Below are positions 1-10,741 of a DNA stretch of 64,000 nucleotides, piece by piece. This DNA is from Pseudovirgaria hyperparasitica (taxonomy: Eukaryota; Ascomycota; Dothideomycetes; Acrospermales; Acrospermaceae): positions 686,045-750,044 of the forward strand of contig NW_022985561.1 in NCBI RefSeq assembly GCF_010093815.1, read 5' to 3'. The first letter of the stretch is position 1, and every line of letters begins with the position of its first letter. Both the position numbers and the translations under genes were made by a program. The notes beneath the pieces are model-generated. The model was not told where the DNA came from. It made no database searches and worked only from the letters and a program-made list of their open reading frames with translations.

Positions 1-411
1 GCAGATATGAATGCCTCACCAGCCCCAAGCGGCGGGGGTTCCGCCCAAGAAAGACTAAAGGCAAGACTCTGGGGTTCCGGTAGGTCTACCAGCCCAGCAC
101 CAAGCACAGCATCCAGCCAAAGCTCTGCGTCGAATCCTAGCTTCAGTCAGGCGGGTGCACAGGTCGCATTTGATCGTGGTAACAGCTACTCTTCTGCACA
201 GTCGGATCGGAACAACAGCTACGGTTCAGCCAGTGGAGGCGGGCGAAGCGGTGGTGGGAATCCATACGTCTCTGCGAACTCTCCCTGGGCTGGAGGTGAC
301 GACAACTATGGTGGAGGTGCCTACGACAACAGCGGACGTTCATATGGTGCTCCACAAAGACCTCCAGGTAATGGCAGGAGTGGGCTGCCAAGCGGACCCC
401 GAATGCGATGA
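1..411 (+). CDS. C-terminal tail of a Gly/Ser/Asn-rich protein (5' part outside window)
   Basis: The frame is open from base 1 to a TGA at 409-411, so this is the 3' end of a gene that begins upstream. The visible tail of about 136 residues is low complexity: Ser/Pro/Ala-rich at first, then Gly/Asn/Tyr/Ser-rich with short GGG and NNSYGS motifs, ending in an Arg/Pro-rich stretch (GPRMR). No domain can be recognised. Such tails occur on RNA-binding and on vesicle-coat proteins, so no function is assigned. Overlapping frames on both strands have no better claim. The first ATG in the window (base 7) is probably internal, because the codons before it are also open. Confidence 0.55.
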   Translation, partial: ADMNASPAPSGGGSAQERLKARLWGSGRSTSPAPSTASSQSSASNPSFSQAGAQVAFDRGNSYSSAQSDRNNSYGSASGGGRSGGGNPYVSANSPWAGGDDNYGGGAYDNSGRSYGAPQRPPGNGRSGLPSGPRMR

Positions 412-1084
412 GCACGACTGTGTGCCGACTTGCTACCTGCGTCTCATGGGCTACAATATGAGACTTCTTACGTTTATATATGCATATGATTTGCTGCTGA
501 GGGATGGTGTTTGGGTCATGATATCCTCTTCTAGGTACTGGACGACTGTAAGGCGTTGAAGGCAAGTGATTAAACTCCGACTTGAATGGTCATAATGCTG
601 AAGATTCAATCGTGTGCACCTCATAGTGCTGCTGATACTGTTGGCAGTATTCTACCTTGGTTTGCCTAAGTGAAGCAACCTGCCATGCCTATACCATTCA
701 CGGTCAACGATGCGAAGATCTCATGGACGCGTACGCATGCTAATGCACTACACTTCATATCCGCATCCGTATTGGCCTTGATACCTGACACATCAGGCTC
801 CACCATGCAAGCTTCCGCGCCTGCGCCATCGCTAAACCCCGCGTGTTCTGCCCGCGTCGTCATCTTTCCAAGACAGACAGACCTCCATGACCATGTTCCA
901 TGTTCCATGTTTGTGCATGTGGTCCTGTTCCTCTTTGTGATGTGACTCCAGACTTCCTATTACTTCCTATCCACTTTTCTACCAAACTCACATCGTCAGT
1001 TCAGATCTTAACCTTCGACCTTCGTGACTCCACCTCCCTACCTTAACAACCTGAGCAGGCTTCTCTGTGCTTGCCACACCCATC
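412..1084. other. intergenic region between the partial gene and GYP7
   Basis: No supported gene. The last ~150 bases before the GYP7 start are pyrimidine-rich (CTTCCTATTACTTCC, CCACCTCCCTACC), the usual look of a fungal core promoter and leader. Confidence 0.5.
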
Positions 1085-3728
1085 ATGACTGCTCAACCCA
1101 CCCCTCGTGGGCCGCCTTCTCCTACAGCGTCCTTTTACGATCTCAGCGACGATGAAGAGGGCGAGTACAATACCATAAGACACTCTAGCAGCGGTAAGGG
1201 TGTCAAGCTTCTATATACTAAAAGCAAAGTATGTATACTTGCTTTATACATTCGCGCTGTGTTGATCGCATGTTATAGGTCTACGTGCACCCAACACCTT
1301 CGGCCAAAGACAATATCCCAGGCTTCATTGCCCTAGTACAACAGAAAGCAGCAATCTCCAATGATGCCAGACCACCTTCATCGTCATCTGCCAAGCCCAC
1401 CACGTCCTCCTCACTGCTTCTCGCCTGGATGCCCGAGTCATCCCTCGGCGATGCCTACGATACTTATGTCAAAGTTGACCTTTCTGACTCTGCCTCGCCT
1501 CCACGACAATCTTACCTTGTTCCTCCTCCCCCTACAACCACAGCCCATGGCCATGCCGTAGGTGCATACGCTTTTGCAGTTCCTGTCAGCGAAGTCTATT
1601 CGTTACTGATTCGACCACCGAGTATTGGGTGGTACTTTGGTAGTGTGGTTATAAATACAAGGGCTGGTGATAGTTTTCCGGCACTCTTCTTTCATGACAG
1701 TGAGTGCCAGTCAACAATCATGCAGCGGAAGAAGCTGGCAAAAGAGAGCTTTGACCCCTTTGGTGATGGCGGCGGGATGTTTTGGGGAGGAGACGAAGTG
1801 CTTCGGTGGCTTAAACGCTACGTTGCCGTAGAACGTTCCGCGGATCCGAGCACATTCCTGATCGCCCCTTCAGATGAGGACAAAGTATCGTTTGGGAGTA
1901 AGAGCCCAGCGATGAAGAAAAGAGAGCAGGAAGAAGCTAGTTCGTCCTCGGCACAGCAAAAGAGGGATGGAGGCATGGATGGTCTAACGAAGACGCTCAA
2001 GGAGGCGCGGTGGAACTTTTTGGAAAAGCTCAGCCAGGTCACTACTTTCACGCGGCGGACAGCAGAAGCGGTTGCAGAAAGTAAGAATATCCCGCCTCAA
2101 GTGCGGAGACTTCTCAAGAACCCGGAAGTGCAGACTCTGCAAGATGAGTTTGACAGTGCTAGAATCTATCTAGCGCGATGGGCCATGGGTATAGCCGAGC
2201 AGAGTGAAAGGGAGCGCACCCAAAGAATATGGACCGCGAAAGATGTGTTGGAGATGGAAGACAGTGAGGTGGGAGAATTTGAGATATTAGACGTAGAATC
2301 CAGTGCTGCAGCTGCCGAGAAGAGGAAGCCCGTTACCATGAAAGAGTGGAAAGGTTTTTTCGATTCGAAGGGCACACTACAGGTCACACCGGACGAGGTT
2401 AAGGAGCGCATATTTCATGGCGGACTGGATCTCAATGACGGAGTTCGAAAAGAGGCTTGGTTATTCATCCTCGGAGTCTACAATTGGGACAGCGACTCCG
2501 AAGAGCGTCAGGCCTATATGAATAGTCGAAGGGACGAATACATCAGGCTCAAAGGCGCCTGGTGGGAACGCATGATAGAGGGCCACAGCACACCAGAAGA
2601 GAACGAATATTGGAAGGATCAGAAGAATCGTATAGGTACGCAGCTTTTCACCGTGTAAAGTGTTGACCAAGGCTGACTATGTCCCATTCTTTGGGGTTCG
2701 CGCTGTAGAGAAAGATGTGCACCGAACAGATCGCCATATTCCCATATTCGAGGGCGAGGACATACCTCACCCTGACCCTGACTCGCCTTTTGCAGAGACT
2801 GGTACTAATGTTCATCTTGAACAAATGAAAGATATGCTCTTGACATATAACGAGTATAATAAAGACCTTGGCTACGTACAGGGTATGAGTGATCTGTTGG
2901 CCCCCATATATGCAGTGATGCAAGACGACGCGGTCGCTTTTTGGTGCTTTGTAAATTTCATGGAACGCATGGCAAGTGGTTAGATTCGGGTCCCGAAACG
3001 CATACTGATATTATCTAGGAACGCAACTTTCTCCGAGACCAGTCCGGTATGCGCAAGCAATTAATGACGCTCGATCACCTGGTTCAACTTGTTGATCCAA
3101 AGCTATACCTTCACCTAGAGAAGGCGGATTCGAACAACTTTTTCTTCTTCTTCAGAATGCTACTCGTCTGGTATAAACGTGAATTTGAATGGCTCGACGT
3201 ACTACGGCTCTGGGAAGCGCTCTGGACAGACTACCTAAGCAGTAATTACCATCTCTTCGTTGCGGTCGCCATATTGGAAAAGCATCGTGATGTGATCATG
3301 CAACATCTCCAACATTTTGACGAGGTCCTGAAGTACAGTAAGTAAACTAATGAACGCTGTCTTGCTGGATGCGCTGATTTACCCCTCTAGTAAATGAGCT
3401 CTCTAATACCATGGATCTTCCAAGTACACTCGTACGAGCTGAGTCTCTTTTTCGACGGTTTCAACGCACCGTTGAGGCAGTCGATAAGAAGCATAGCTTC
3501 CCTAGTCCTTCTGTGCGACAGCGTAAGCCTGAGGCTTCTTCGACAAGCAATGTAGGCGCCTCTTCGGGGACATCTAGTGGAAGAACTCCAGCGAATGGGA
3601 CCAAGCCCAGCACAGGTGCCGAGAAAGAAAGAGTGATAAGCCCGGAATTGAGAGGTCTGCTCAGCCGCAAGGTTGAAAAATTAAACAAGGAGGAGATACA
3701 AGCTCACGGAGGCGGAGTTGGACCTTAG
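1085..3728 (+). CDS. GYP7: Rab GTPase-activating protein Gyp7 (TBC domain), five exons
   Basis: Exons 1085-1228, 1279-2635, 2709-2971, 3019-3337 and 3391-3728 join in frame to 806 aa. Gyp7 proteins activate GTP hydrolysis by Ypt/Rab GTPases, mainly Ypt7, in vacuolar and endosomal fusion. The TBC domain is visible from about residue 425: LNDGVRKEAW, then KDVHRTD with the catalytic arginine finger, then GYVQGMSDLL with the catalytic glutamine. The arginine-finger region appears only after removal of intron 2. The N-terminal third has the arrangement of the Gyp7 N-terminal domain (DUF3548), with an acidic SDDEEGEY start. Intron 3 (2972-3018) is a GC-AG intron: its donor is GCAAGT, and only this junction restores the conserved FMERMERNF. 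A GTG-initiated extension to 1067 is not preferred over the ATG at 1085. The C-terminus is Ser/Thr-rich and polar. Confidence 0.93.
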
Positions 3729-4226
3729 TGAGATTATTGATTCAAGGCGTTGACACGAACTGGTGAATGTGGCGCATGGGAAGGAGACACAAGCAATTTC
3801 TTCTAGGCTACCAGGGACAAAATCCAGGTGATGTTCATTTATTTGCTCCTCCTGAGCCTAGTATTCAATCTGAACCTGCAAAATTACCGATGTCACAACG
3901 CCAAAAGATATCGTCGTTAGTCGGATAAAGCAGGTAGAAACCGGGTGGAGAATGCGATCTTGACTTATCAAACAAAATAGTTGACATCCCATTGACAGGC
4001 CAAGTGCCTGTACTGCGAAAGATCTCCACGTTCTGGCCACAACAAAGCTAGCCCTGGTGATTGGCTCCGAGCACGGAACCCGTATTAACAGTGACCTACT
4101 AGTCATCACACACTTTCACGCACTTTAGCCCTCACTCTCTGCCCTCGTTTCTCTTCACACACCGCAAATTTTCCACGACTATTCCCTGCTAGAAGACTTG
4201 CTTGCAGCTACCGAACATCGCACGAC
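3729..4226. other. intergenic region
   Basis: No gene supported. The last 100 bases before 4227 are pyrimidine-rich (CACTCTCTGCCCTCG, TTTCTCTTCACACACC) and look like the promoter and leader of the downstream gene. Confidence 0.45.
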
Positions 4227-5894
4227 ATGTATCAATCCCATCAAAGCTGGGATCATCCCGAACATCATCAAACATGGGGCTGGGGCAACAATGAGCGATA
4301 CCCAAGTACTGAACAGTCGTGGTATCAGGACAACCCTAATTATCAGACTAGCACAACGTCTAAACACAGACGAGCAGGATGGTCTTCGATGCCATTTTCG
4401 ACACTTCCTGGTCTCTATCGCGCTCTGAATTCAGACTTGATTCCTGAAACCGAGTACTCATCACTCCGCAACGCCTCAAGCGAAATCCTTTCCAAATGCA
4501 CCGACAATGATAGTTCGGTACATGTCTACCATATCACGGGTAGTAAGGATGAGCTTTTGCTTGTCCATGCGGTTATACAGCGACTGCTCTCAGAAGAACA
4601 GAAGGAAAGTAGTCCGACGCTCGTTGTGGTCGCTGAAGATCTTAAGAATGCCAGCACAGATCCAGCCAGAGACGTACGCGACTTACTGAAACTCGCCACT
4701 GGCAAGGGTGAATTGAAGCTGTCAGAGTCGGTCTATAGCTATGAACAAGTCGTTTTAATCGTCAACAAGGCTGGTCGACCGCCATCGGGCCACCACCTCA
4801 AGAATCCGCAAAGTGAAGCATTTCAAACCTGGCGCTCTGCTCAGAAGACTGCTATGGATTCTGTCACCTCAGCGATACTGGGCATAAAGCAGACGACAGG
4901 CCGGGAGAAAGTAGTATGGCATGATGGAGCATACCTTCCAATGCTCATGTATATGCTCGAATGCGAATCACGATATTCTCAAGTCAAGTACACCGCTGTC
5001 ACCATTAACGGCGTATATGAGCTCACCGACAAGCATGTCGCTCCGATCAATTCCACCGTCAGCGAACAAATCAACTTCATCACTGCCTCCGCAAAGAAGC
5101 TGAACTGTCCTATAGTTCTTATTCACAGCTCCGTTCTCGGTCTGAAGAATTTGAAATGGCTGTACCACATGCCAACGCTGTCATCTGTGTGGCCGATCCT
5201 TCTACCTGCCTCCTCCTGGAACGAAGACATAAAGCATATGTTGAACGGTATTACTACCTCCGTCTTTCGGCTACGTGCCAGTCTCTACGGCTACACTGGC
5301 TCGCGCGTCTCCGCCCTCGCCATGGCAGAACTCAACAAAGTCCGCGAAACAAGTAAGCAATGGGCCAAAGAAGTCCTACTACCTTCCTCCTACACCCCGG
5401 ACGTCTGCGCCGGCGATGACGCACTCCGCAAGATGCACTTCACCAACAAGCTCTGTGACATGCCGCTCATGGAGAGCTGCACAAATCTCTTCACCCTGCT
5501 CGTCAGCGCGCGCGGCCCTCGCTCCGAGGTGCACGCCGTCAGGTGTGCGTTGTCCAACGACAACAAGGCGCTCGCCCTCAGCGCCAACGGGATCGTGTAC
5601 ATCCTGAAGCCCGGCAAGAACGGGCACAAGGCCCTCGAGGCCAGTTTCCTGCGGTACTGGGGGAACTTTCTGGCCGCGCGTGGCAGGCGTGGCGATGTTC
5701 CTTCGGTGCCGCGGGGGCTGGCGCTGGCGTGGCGGGACTTGGTTGGGGTGCTGGAGGGCCAGATCAAGGCCATGAAGAGTGATCAGAGGACGAGGCGGTG
5801 GAGCACCGACGACAAGAAGGCGGTGGAGGAGGCGTTGGGGGCGTTGAGGGAGGGGGGCATGACGAGGTTGTGCAAGCGGGCTCTGAGCTCGTAG
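4227..5894 (+). CDS. uncharacterised 555-aa protein, single exon
   Basis: An uninterrupted ATG-initiated frame of 555 aa. The first ~60 residues are rich in His, Gln, Trp, Tyr and Ser (for example QSWDHPEHHQ) and probably disordered. The body is a mixed alpha/beta sequence with hydrophobic strands such as PTLVVVAEDL and CPIVLIHSSVLG, which suggests a globular fold. The C-terminal third is Arg/Lys/Ala-rich and helical. No catalytic motif, signal peptide or transmembrane segment is seen. GC content at third positions rises towards the 3' end. I do not recognise the family; length and lack of stops support a real gene. Confidence 0.75.
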   Translation: MYQSHQSWDHPEHHQTWGWGNNERYPSTEQSWYQDNPNYQTSTTSKHRRAGWSSMPFSTLPGLYRALNSDLIPETEYSSLRNASSEILSKCTDNDSSVHVYHITGSKDELLLVHAVIQRLLSEEQKESSPTLVVVAEDLKNASTDPARDVRDLLKLATGKGELKLSESVYSYEQVVLIVNKAGRPPSGHHLKNPQSEAFQTWRSAQKTAMDSVTSAILGIKQTTGREKVVWHDGAYLPMLMYMLECESRYSQVKYTAVTINGVYELTDKHVAPINSTVSEQINFITASAKKLNCPIVLIHSSVLGLKNLKWLYHMPTLSSVWPILLPASSWNEDIKHMLNGITTSVFRLRASLYGYTGSRVSALAMAELNKVRETSKQWAKEVLLPSSYTPDVCAGDDALRKMHFTNKLCDMPLMESCTNLFTLLVSARGPRSEVHAVRCALSNDNKALALSANGIVYILKPGKNGHKALEASFLRYWGNFLAARGRRGDVPSVPRGLALAWRDLVGVLEGQIKAMKSDQRTRRWSTDDKKAVEEALGALREGGMTRLCKRALSS

Positions 5895-7705
5895 AAGAGA
5901 GGGGGAAGGGGTGGGTGGAGGAGGCGGGTGAGAAAGTGTATAAATAGGAGATAGGAACAGAGACCTTGCCGTCCAAGGAACAAGGATTTATTTCATCAAG
6001 ATGTCCGTCCAGAAGTGAGCTTTGCTGTGGATACCTCATATTCGTAGAGAAACTTCCCGCCATCCTGGATTGTGTCGTGACATAAAGCTTTAGTATTCAT
6101 ATGGATGATGACATGAAATAGTTTTAGGTTATTCATGGCGTTATAGAGTGCTTACGGTACCTGGACTACTAGTATTCTACGCTATCATAAAGCCTATTTT
6201 GTATATATCTGACTGACCTCCTCACCTATATGTCCTGACATGACATCAATAATATACATATCAAGCTTGATATATCGCAAATGTACCTACCTATAGAGGT
6301 ACGTATACCATTGCCAAGTGCTTAATGAGTCGATTCACAATAATTAGGACCCTATATATATGTATTAACATGACTAAGTAGAAAACAAAACCTGGCATTT
6401 TAATGAAAATGCGATGCAGATGTGAAATATGGTTTGGGATAGACTACGGCCCTTTCTGTCAATTCATCCAGATATGTAAAGATAATAATCCAACGAGGGC
6501 GTCAAATCTGTCACTACGCTTTACAAATTTAATGGAAAGGCTCAAGATGCTTTCTCCGAGCGTAGATAGGGACCGTGATCTACCATTCCAGCTTAACTAG
6601 ATCGATTTTACAGATACCAATTTGCGTATTACCGAATTCACTCCTGGTACTTTTTGAATCAAGGTCGTTAGGCAATTCGACGTATATATTCTTTCAGAGG
6701 ATAAGATACTACTTATTTAATTTTTACTATTCGTGTGGCAATCCAGCATCAATATAGCTCAAGAAACACCCCTACGATGTTAGATTCAGAAGCTGCTCAT
6801 CGCTAGCAAAGATCCACATAGTAATGAATGTGGTTGCCCTAGCAGCTGGATATGTTATGCTTTGGTGGGTTCGTGTGGTTAAAGCGGCATTAGCAGTTTT
6901 ACTTGCGTGTTTGGCAACATTATATAATGCTAGCGGCTTGAACTACGTTCTCTTACAGGCTCTCCTAAGCCTCCTCGGTTCTAATAGCTATCTATCGGGT
7001 TTTGCGGGCTCACTCCTGGCCAAGTGCCCTTTTTCTCCATCGGTCGTCCTCCTTCACTAAGCGAATTGTATGGCCTTAGTAGTAGCTCCATGTGGTCAAG
7101 ACCATGCTCACCCCTGTCATACTTAGATTGTACGAAGACACACGCATCGTATTGCTTGAAGCAGTTCTTTCATGGCTGACCACCATTGCGCCTGACCTTC
7201 CCCTTGCCTTAACCTTTACATCTGATGAATGTCATTGAATGATATTCATATTAACCTGCTAGGACTCAGCATTCGCTACTGATCAAATGTTGCCCGACAG
7301 TAAAGAAGAATGAAGGCGATGCAAGGTAGCCGCTCTGAGATTGCTCGGGCGCTAAAAGGGTAGGTATAGAGTATCGAACAACTCAGAAGAGTATGCGTGA
7401 CTTAGGCGATAGCGTTCGTCCATTGACTAGAGAGAGATGCAACACGGAAGTGCGAGTACGTCCCCTTAAAAACAGAACATGATGAGAACTGCGGTTTAGT
7501 GCTGCGATTTAGCGTGCCAAGGCCGCAAAACTGGAGACTGCCTGTTGTGGCCTCCAAGCTTGGTCAGCATAAATTCGTCAGCTGTTGACATTTAAACATC
7601 TGAATATGGTTACACAGATATATTTATGCCTGCGCACATAAGTCCTCAAGAACTATCGACTGGTTATTTACACTACTATTGATACAGAGGGTTTCTCAAA
7701 ACGCA
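5895..7705. other. 1.8-kb AT-rich intergenic stretch, no supported gene
   Basis: From about 6060 the sequence becomes AT-rich with many TA steps and stop codons in all frames. The only ATG frame of note (6824-7060, 78 aa, hydrophobic) lacks signs of being a gene. The composition contrasts with both neighbours and would fit a decayed repeat, but no element ends are recognisable. Confidence 0.4.
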
Positions 7706-8164
7706 ATGGCGAGCTCAAACAAACCACAAGCCTTTAATCCCAAAACCCTTGCAGCCCCACCACCATCCTACGACCAAGTATGCATAACACCCATCCTTCC
7801 AACCAGCAAACTTATCACAATCGCGGGTCAAATCGGACGACACCCGGAGCACGACTTCAAACATAATAAAAGCCTTCTGGACCAAGCCGCGCAGGCCTAC
7901 GAAAATGTTGCTAATGCCCTGGCCGCTGCCGGGGCTACTCCTCGCGACATCACTTTTGTGCGGCATTACATCGTGCAGGATTCCGGCGATGCGGAGCTGA
8001 ACAAGAAAGATGTCGTAAGTAGGGGATGGGCGCCACTCTGGATCGAGTTTATGGATTCGAAGGGTGAAGGCCATAGGCCGCCTGACACAGTTGTCGGTGT
8101 GGCTTCATTGGCAACGAAGGAGATCCTGTATGAGGTTGAGGTGGTGGCTGTGATACACAGTTGA
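7706..8164 (+). CDS. RidA/YjgF/YER057c/UK114 family protein
   Basis: 152 aa in one exon. RidA-family proteins hydrolyse reactive enamine/imine intermediates formed by PLP-dependent dehydratases; some members have other roles. The typical layout is visible: ITIAGQIGR in the first strands, a central helix with QAYENVANALAAAGATPRDI, then TFVRHYIVQD, and the C-terminal block VVGVASLATKEILYEVEVVAV. The length fits the single-domain family, though it is a little longer than bacterial RidA. The ATG at 7706 is chosen because the frame upstream opens only with TTG at 7679. No mitochondrial presequence is obvious, so a cytosolic location is the default inference. Confidence 0.88.
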   Translation: MASSNKPQAFNPKTLAAPPPSYDQVCITPILPTSKLITIAGQIGRHPEHDFKHNKSLLDQAAQAYENVANALAAAGATPRDITFVRHYIVQDSGDAELNKKDVVSRGWAPLWIEFMDSKGEGHRPPDTVVGVASLATKEILYEVEVVAVIHS

Positions 8165-8344
8165 GAGGCGTTATAGTTTATTGCATATATGGAGGATGAG
8201 TCTTTGTTCTCATGCTCTCTCTGGCTATTTACTCAACACAAACCGTCTGTCTTGGAGTAACATGGTGACAGATATATAAACCGACTGATTGAGCCATACG
8301 AAGTCGTTCGAGTATCTAGGGGGCTCTAACAAGAAAACTTCCCA

Positions 8345-8922
8345 TTACATGGCTTCACAAGTCTCTCTGTCCGGTATAGCATTCATAGCGAATTCGTTGC
8401 AAGGATTCCAGCAATCCGCAATGCCTTTACAGATCTGTGTAGACCAGCGTGCTGTATCTGTTACATTTGATGAGTACCATTATTTTAGTCGATATTCATA
8501 CTCACCGACGATGATCTTATCAAGGTCGCCACACGTCATGGCACACGGGATTCCACAGAGAAGCCATGGCTCCATAATATGGTCGCGATCCAGGCAGAAA
8601 TCTTCTCGTGTGATCTTGCGGAGATCGAATGTCTTGGGCTTAGGACGGTCTCGCCAGAAGCAATTGCGCTTCAAGATGCGTTAGTAATGAAGTAATACTG
8701 TTGTGAGAAGTGTCTACCGCGAGGAACACGTACCGCACATTGATTATCGAGTCTATAGACCAGTCCTAAAATCTTGTGATCAAGCCAGCCACGGTCGAGA
8801 GTCTGACTGGAGTCTCCGCTGGCAGTCTCATTGGAGCTCTCGCTGACCGTCTGATTGGAGCTCAAGAATATTGCGTGAGCAGAGACAGACAGCAGGCCAA
8901 CGTATAGGGTCAAGACTCGCAT
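8345..8922 (-). CDS. small secreted cysteine-rich protein (candidate effector), three exons
   Basis: On the minus strand, exons 8922-8734, 8668-8506 and 8457-8345 join in frame to 154 aa. Intron 1 (8733-8669) has GTACGT and a TACTAAC branch site; intron 2 (8505-8458) has GTGAGT and ACAG. The first 17-19 residues (MRVLTLYVGLLSVSAHA) form a signal peptide. A short Ser/Thr/Asn-rich stretch with sequons NQT and NET follows. The rest has ten cysteines, all downstream of the signal peptide, with pairs such as CGIPCAMTC and CKGIADCWNPC. An even Cys count, a signal peptide and small size are typical of fungal secreted effectors or defence-like proteins. No known fold is recognised. If intron 2 is retained, the protein would end after exon 2 and lose four cysteines. 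Confidence 0.72.
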
Positions 8923-9027
8923 CGTGCGTTTTGGTCTGGATTATGAAGAGGCGTGAAGAGTGAGTAGCCTATTCTAACGAACTCCGAGATGAGAACGATT
9001 TGACCCCAGACGAATAAAGCTGTCGAG

Positions 9028-9035
9028 TATTTATA
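9028..9035 (-). promoter_or_regulatory. TATA-like box upstream of the secreted Cys-rich gene
   Basis: Read on the minus strand this is TATAAATA, about 106-113 bases upstream of the ATG at 8922, a sensible position for a fungal gene with a short leader. Confidence 0.4.
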
Positions 9036-9600
9036 TCTCTGGGGATTTGCTGATGCGTGCTTAGCAGGCATCATGGTACCGATCGAGACCCTGAACCATG
9101 GATACCACATCCGTGATCCGGGGTAAGACGTTCAGAGCGCAATATTGTATCTATTCTATGTAGCGACACAGATGCGTCTATGTGGCGACATTGTTGACTA
9201 TGTCGACCACATTGTCCCTAGAGGTTGATTCACCAAGCTAATGATAGTGAATGGACCAAAGACAATGAATGATCGATGATTACCCCGGTATCAAACTATG
9301 TAAACAATACAAGTACATACTGTTACTTAAAGATGTCTTCTCTATCCATTGACTATCACTCATACTAGTAACAGGTCAACCCATGGTTCTATCATCCCCT
9401 TCACCTCCACCGCGCTTGATCCCCTACTAACAAGTCAACTATGGTCCTCTCCCATAATTCACCACGCTATCTATTATCACACCCATGGAACCAGGCCATC
9501 AAGTAGGAAAATATTTTTTCACAAGGTTTCAGAGCTCAGAGCCTCCCACAATAAAGACGGAGCATATCGCCTGCACTCTCGAGCATCCTCCTTATACCAC

Positions 9601-9623
9601 ACGCACACACAAACACACACAAG
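9601..9623 (+). repeat. CA-rich microsatellite directly before the start codon
   Basis: ACGCACACACAAACACACAC runs straight into the ATG at 9624, so it would lie in the leader of that mRNA. Confidence 0.6.
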
Positions 9624-10517
9624 ATGTTCTCCTTCCTCGTGGCACAGCCCGCACGCACTTTCCAACAAAGGCTTACCGAGCGCTTCGAAGGCCACTACCA
9701 TATTGTCCCAAACCCCCCTAGGTACACCAGCCCTCCAAACATCCGGTCAACATTCACACACGGCACCGATCTTCACAAAAGATGGAAGTCCATCAAGGAC
9801 CACCAATACGGCCTCAAAACACGCTATACCGCCGAGCCCTTCGACAAGAACGACATCAGGAACCCGCCGCAAGAGCAGTACATTGCCGCCCTGAACGAGC
9901 TTCACGCCAGCGCCGTCGAGGGACTGCAACAATTCACCGCGAAATCAGATCGTCTAGCCCTGCAACTCACGCCCCTGAACGGCAAGGCGAACTGCAGGGG
10001 CTGGCAGAGAATGTACGATCCAATCGTTGAGTCATCATCCTGCGAGCGAATCCTGGACCGTCTGCAGGCGCTGGGCAGCGGCTATGATATATACAGCTGT
10101 CGGGGCAGACTGCCGCCTGGCCGCTCTGTGTACAGAGTCACGGCGTACATGCATCTGTTGTGTATTTCTGCGGCCGTGGCGTTATGTAAGTTGTGTCTTT
10201 ACACGTATCGTAGTAGTAAGTTTGTTAACAGTACTACAGTGAATGACGAGAATTTCCTCGACGGCGACAATCGAAATGGCAGCGACTTCTCGACAGTGGG
10301 GAGCTGGCTGCTGCAACCGACATCGAAGCCACAGCTGAAGAAGGGCTTGGAGCTGTTTTCTGTATTTTGTGCCTCGAGGAATTTTGATGGATTGTGTCCG
10401 TTTTTTATGTTATACGGAGTTCCGTTTGGCGCTCATAAACAGCTCGCGATGTTGGTCGGTGAATTGGATAAGCATTTGAAGCACTTGACGGTTCTGATGG
10501 ATCACGATGATAGATAG
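9624..10517 (+). CDS. uncharacterised ~280-297-aa protein with a probable optional intron
   Basis: ATG-initiated frame of 297 aa. The N-terminal ~130 residues are polar and charged; residues about 170-195 are hydrophobic (AYMHLLCISAAVALCKL) and may be a membrane segment. No domain is recognised. A candidate intron at 10186-10239 (GTAAGT donor, TTAAC, TACAG acceptor) is exactly 54 nt and free of stops, so retaining or removing it leaves the frame intact (297 or 279 aa). The donor is strong enough that splicing is the better guess; it would remove residues KLCLYTYRSSKFVN and neighbours. The function is unknown. Confidence 0.6.
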   Translation: MFSFLVAQPARTFQQRLTERFEGHYHIVPNPPRYTSPPNIRSTFTHGTDLHKRWKSIKDHQYGLKTRYTAEPFDKNDIRNPPQEQYIAALNELHASAVEGLQQFTAKSDRLALQLTPLNGKANCRGWQRMYDPIVESSSCERILDRLQALGSGYDIYSCRGRLPPGRSVYRVTAYMHLLCISAAVALCKLCLYTYRSSKFVNSTTVNDENFLDGDNRNGSDFSTVGSWLLQPTSKPQLKKGLELFSVFCASRNFDGLCPFFMLYGVPFGAHKQLAMLVGELDKHLKHLTVLMDHDDR

Positions 10518-10741
10518 CATATGGAGCATATAAGAATAATTATGTATATGTAATCTTGAATCGATTTTTTTTCGTACTCACTTGAACATTGATGGAACCT
10601 GTCTTATATTCAGGGGCGGTTTGCGCCAACCCGTATCTCAAAACTCCTACTGTGCTCGCTGTAAAACATGTTCAAGATGGATATGCTCCGAAGAGTGTCA
10701 AGACAAGGTCAACTATAAAATTTAGACCTTCGCTTCGCATG

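Noticed and set aside
143-565. Minus-strand frame of 140 codons at the left edge
   Set aside because: Antisense shadow of the low-complexity tail; composition is that of reverse-read Gly/Ser codons.
6824-7060. 78-aa hydrophobic ORF in AT-rich DNA
   Set aside because: No coding character beyond length and hydrophobicity; isolated in decayed-looking sequence.
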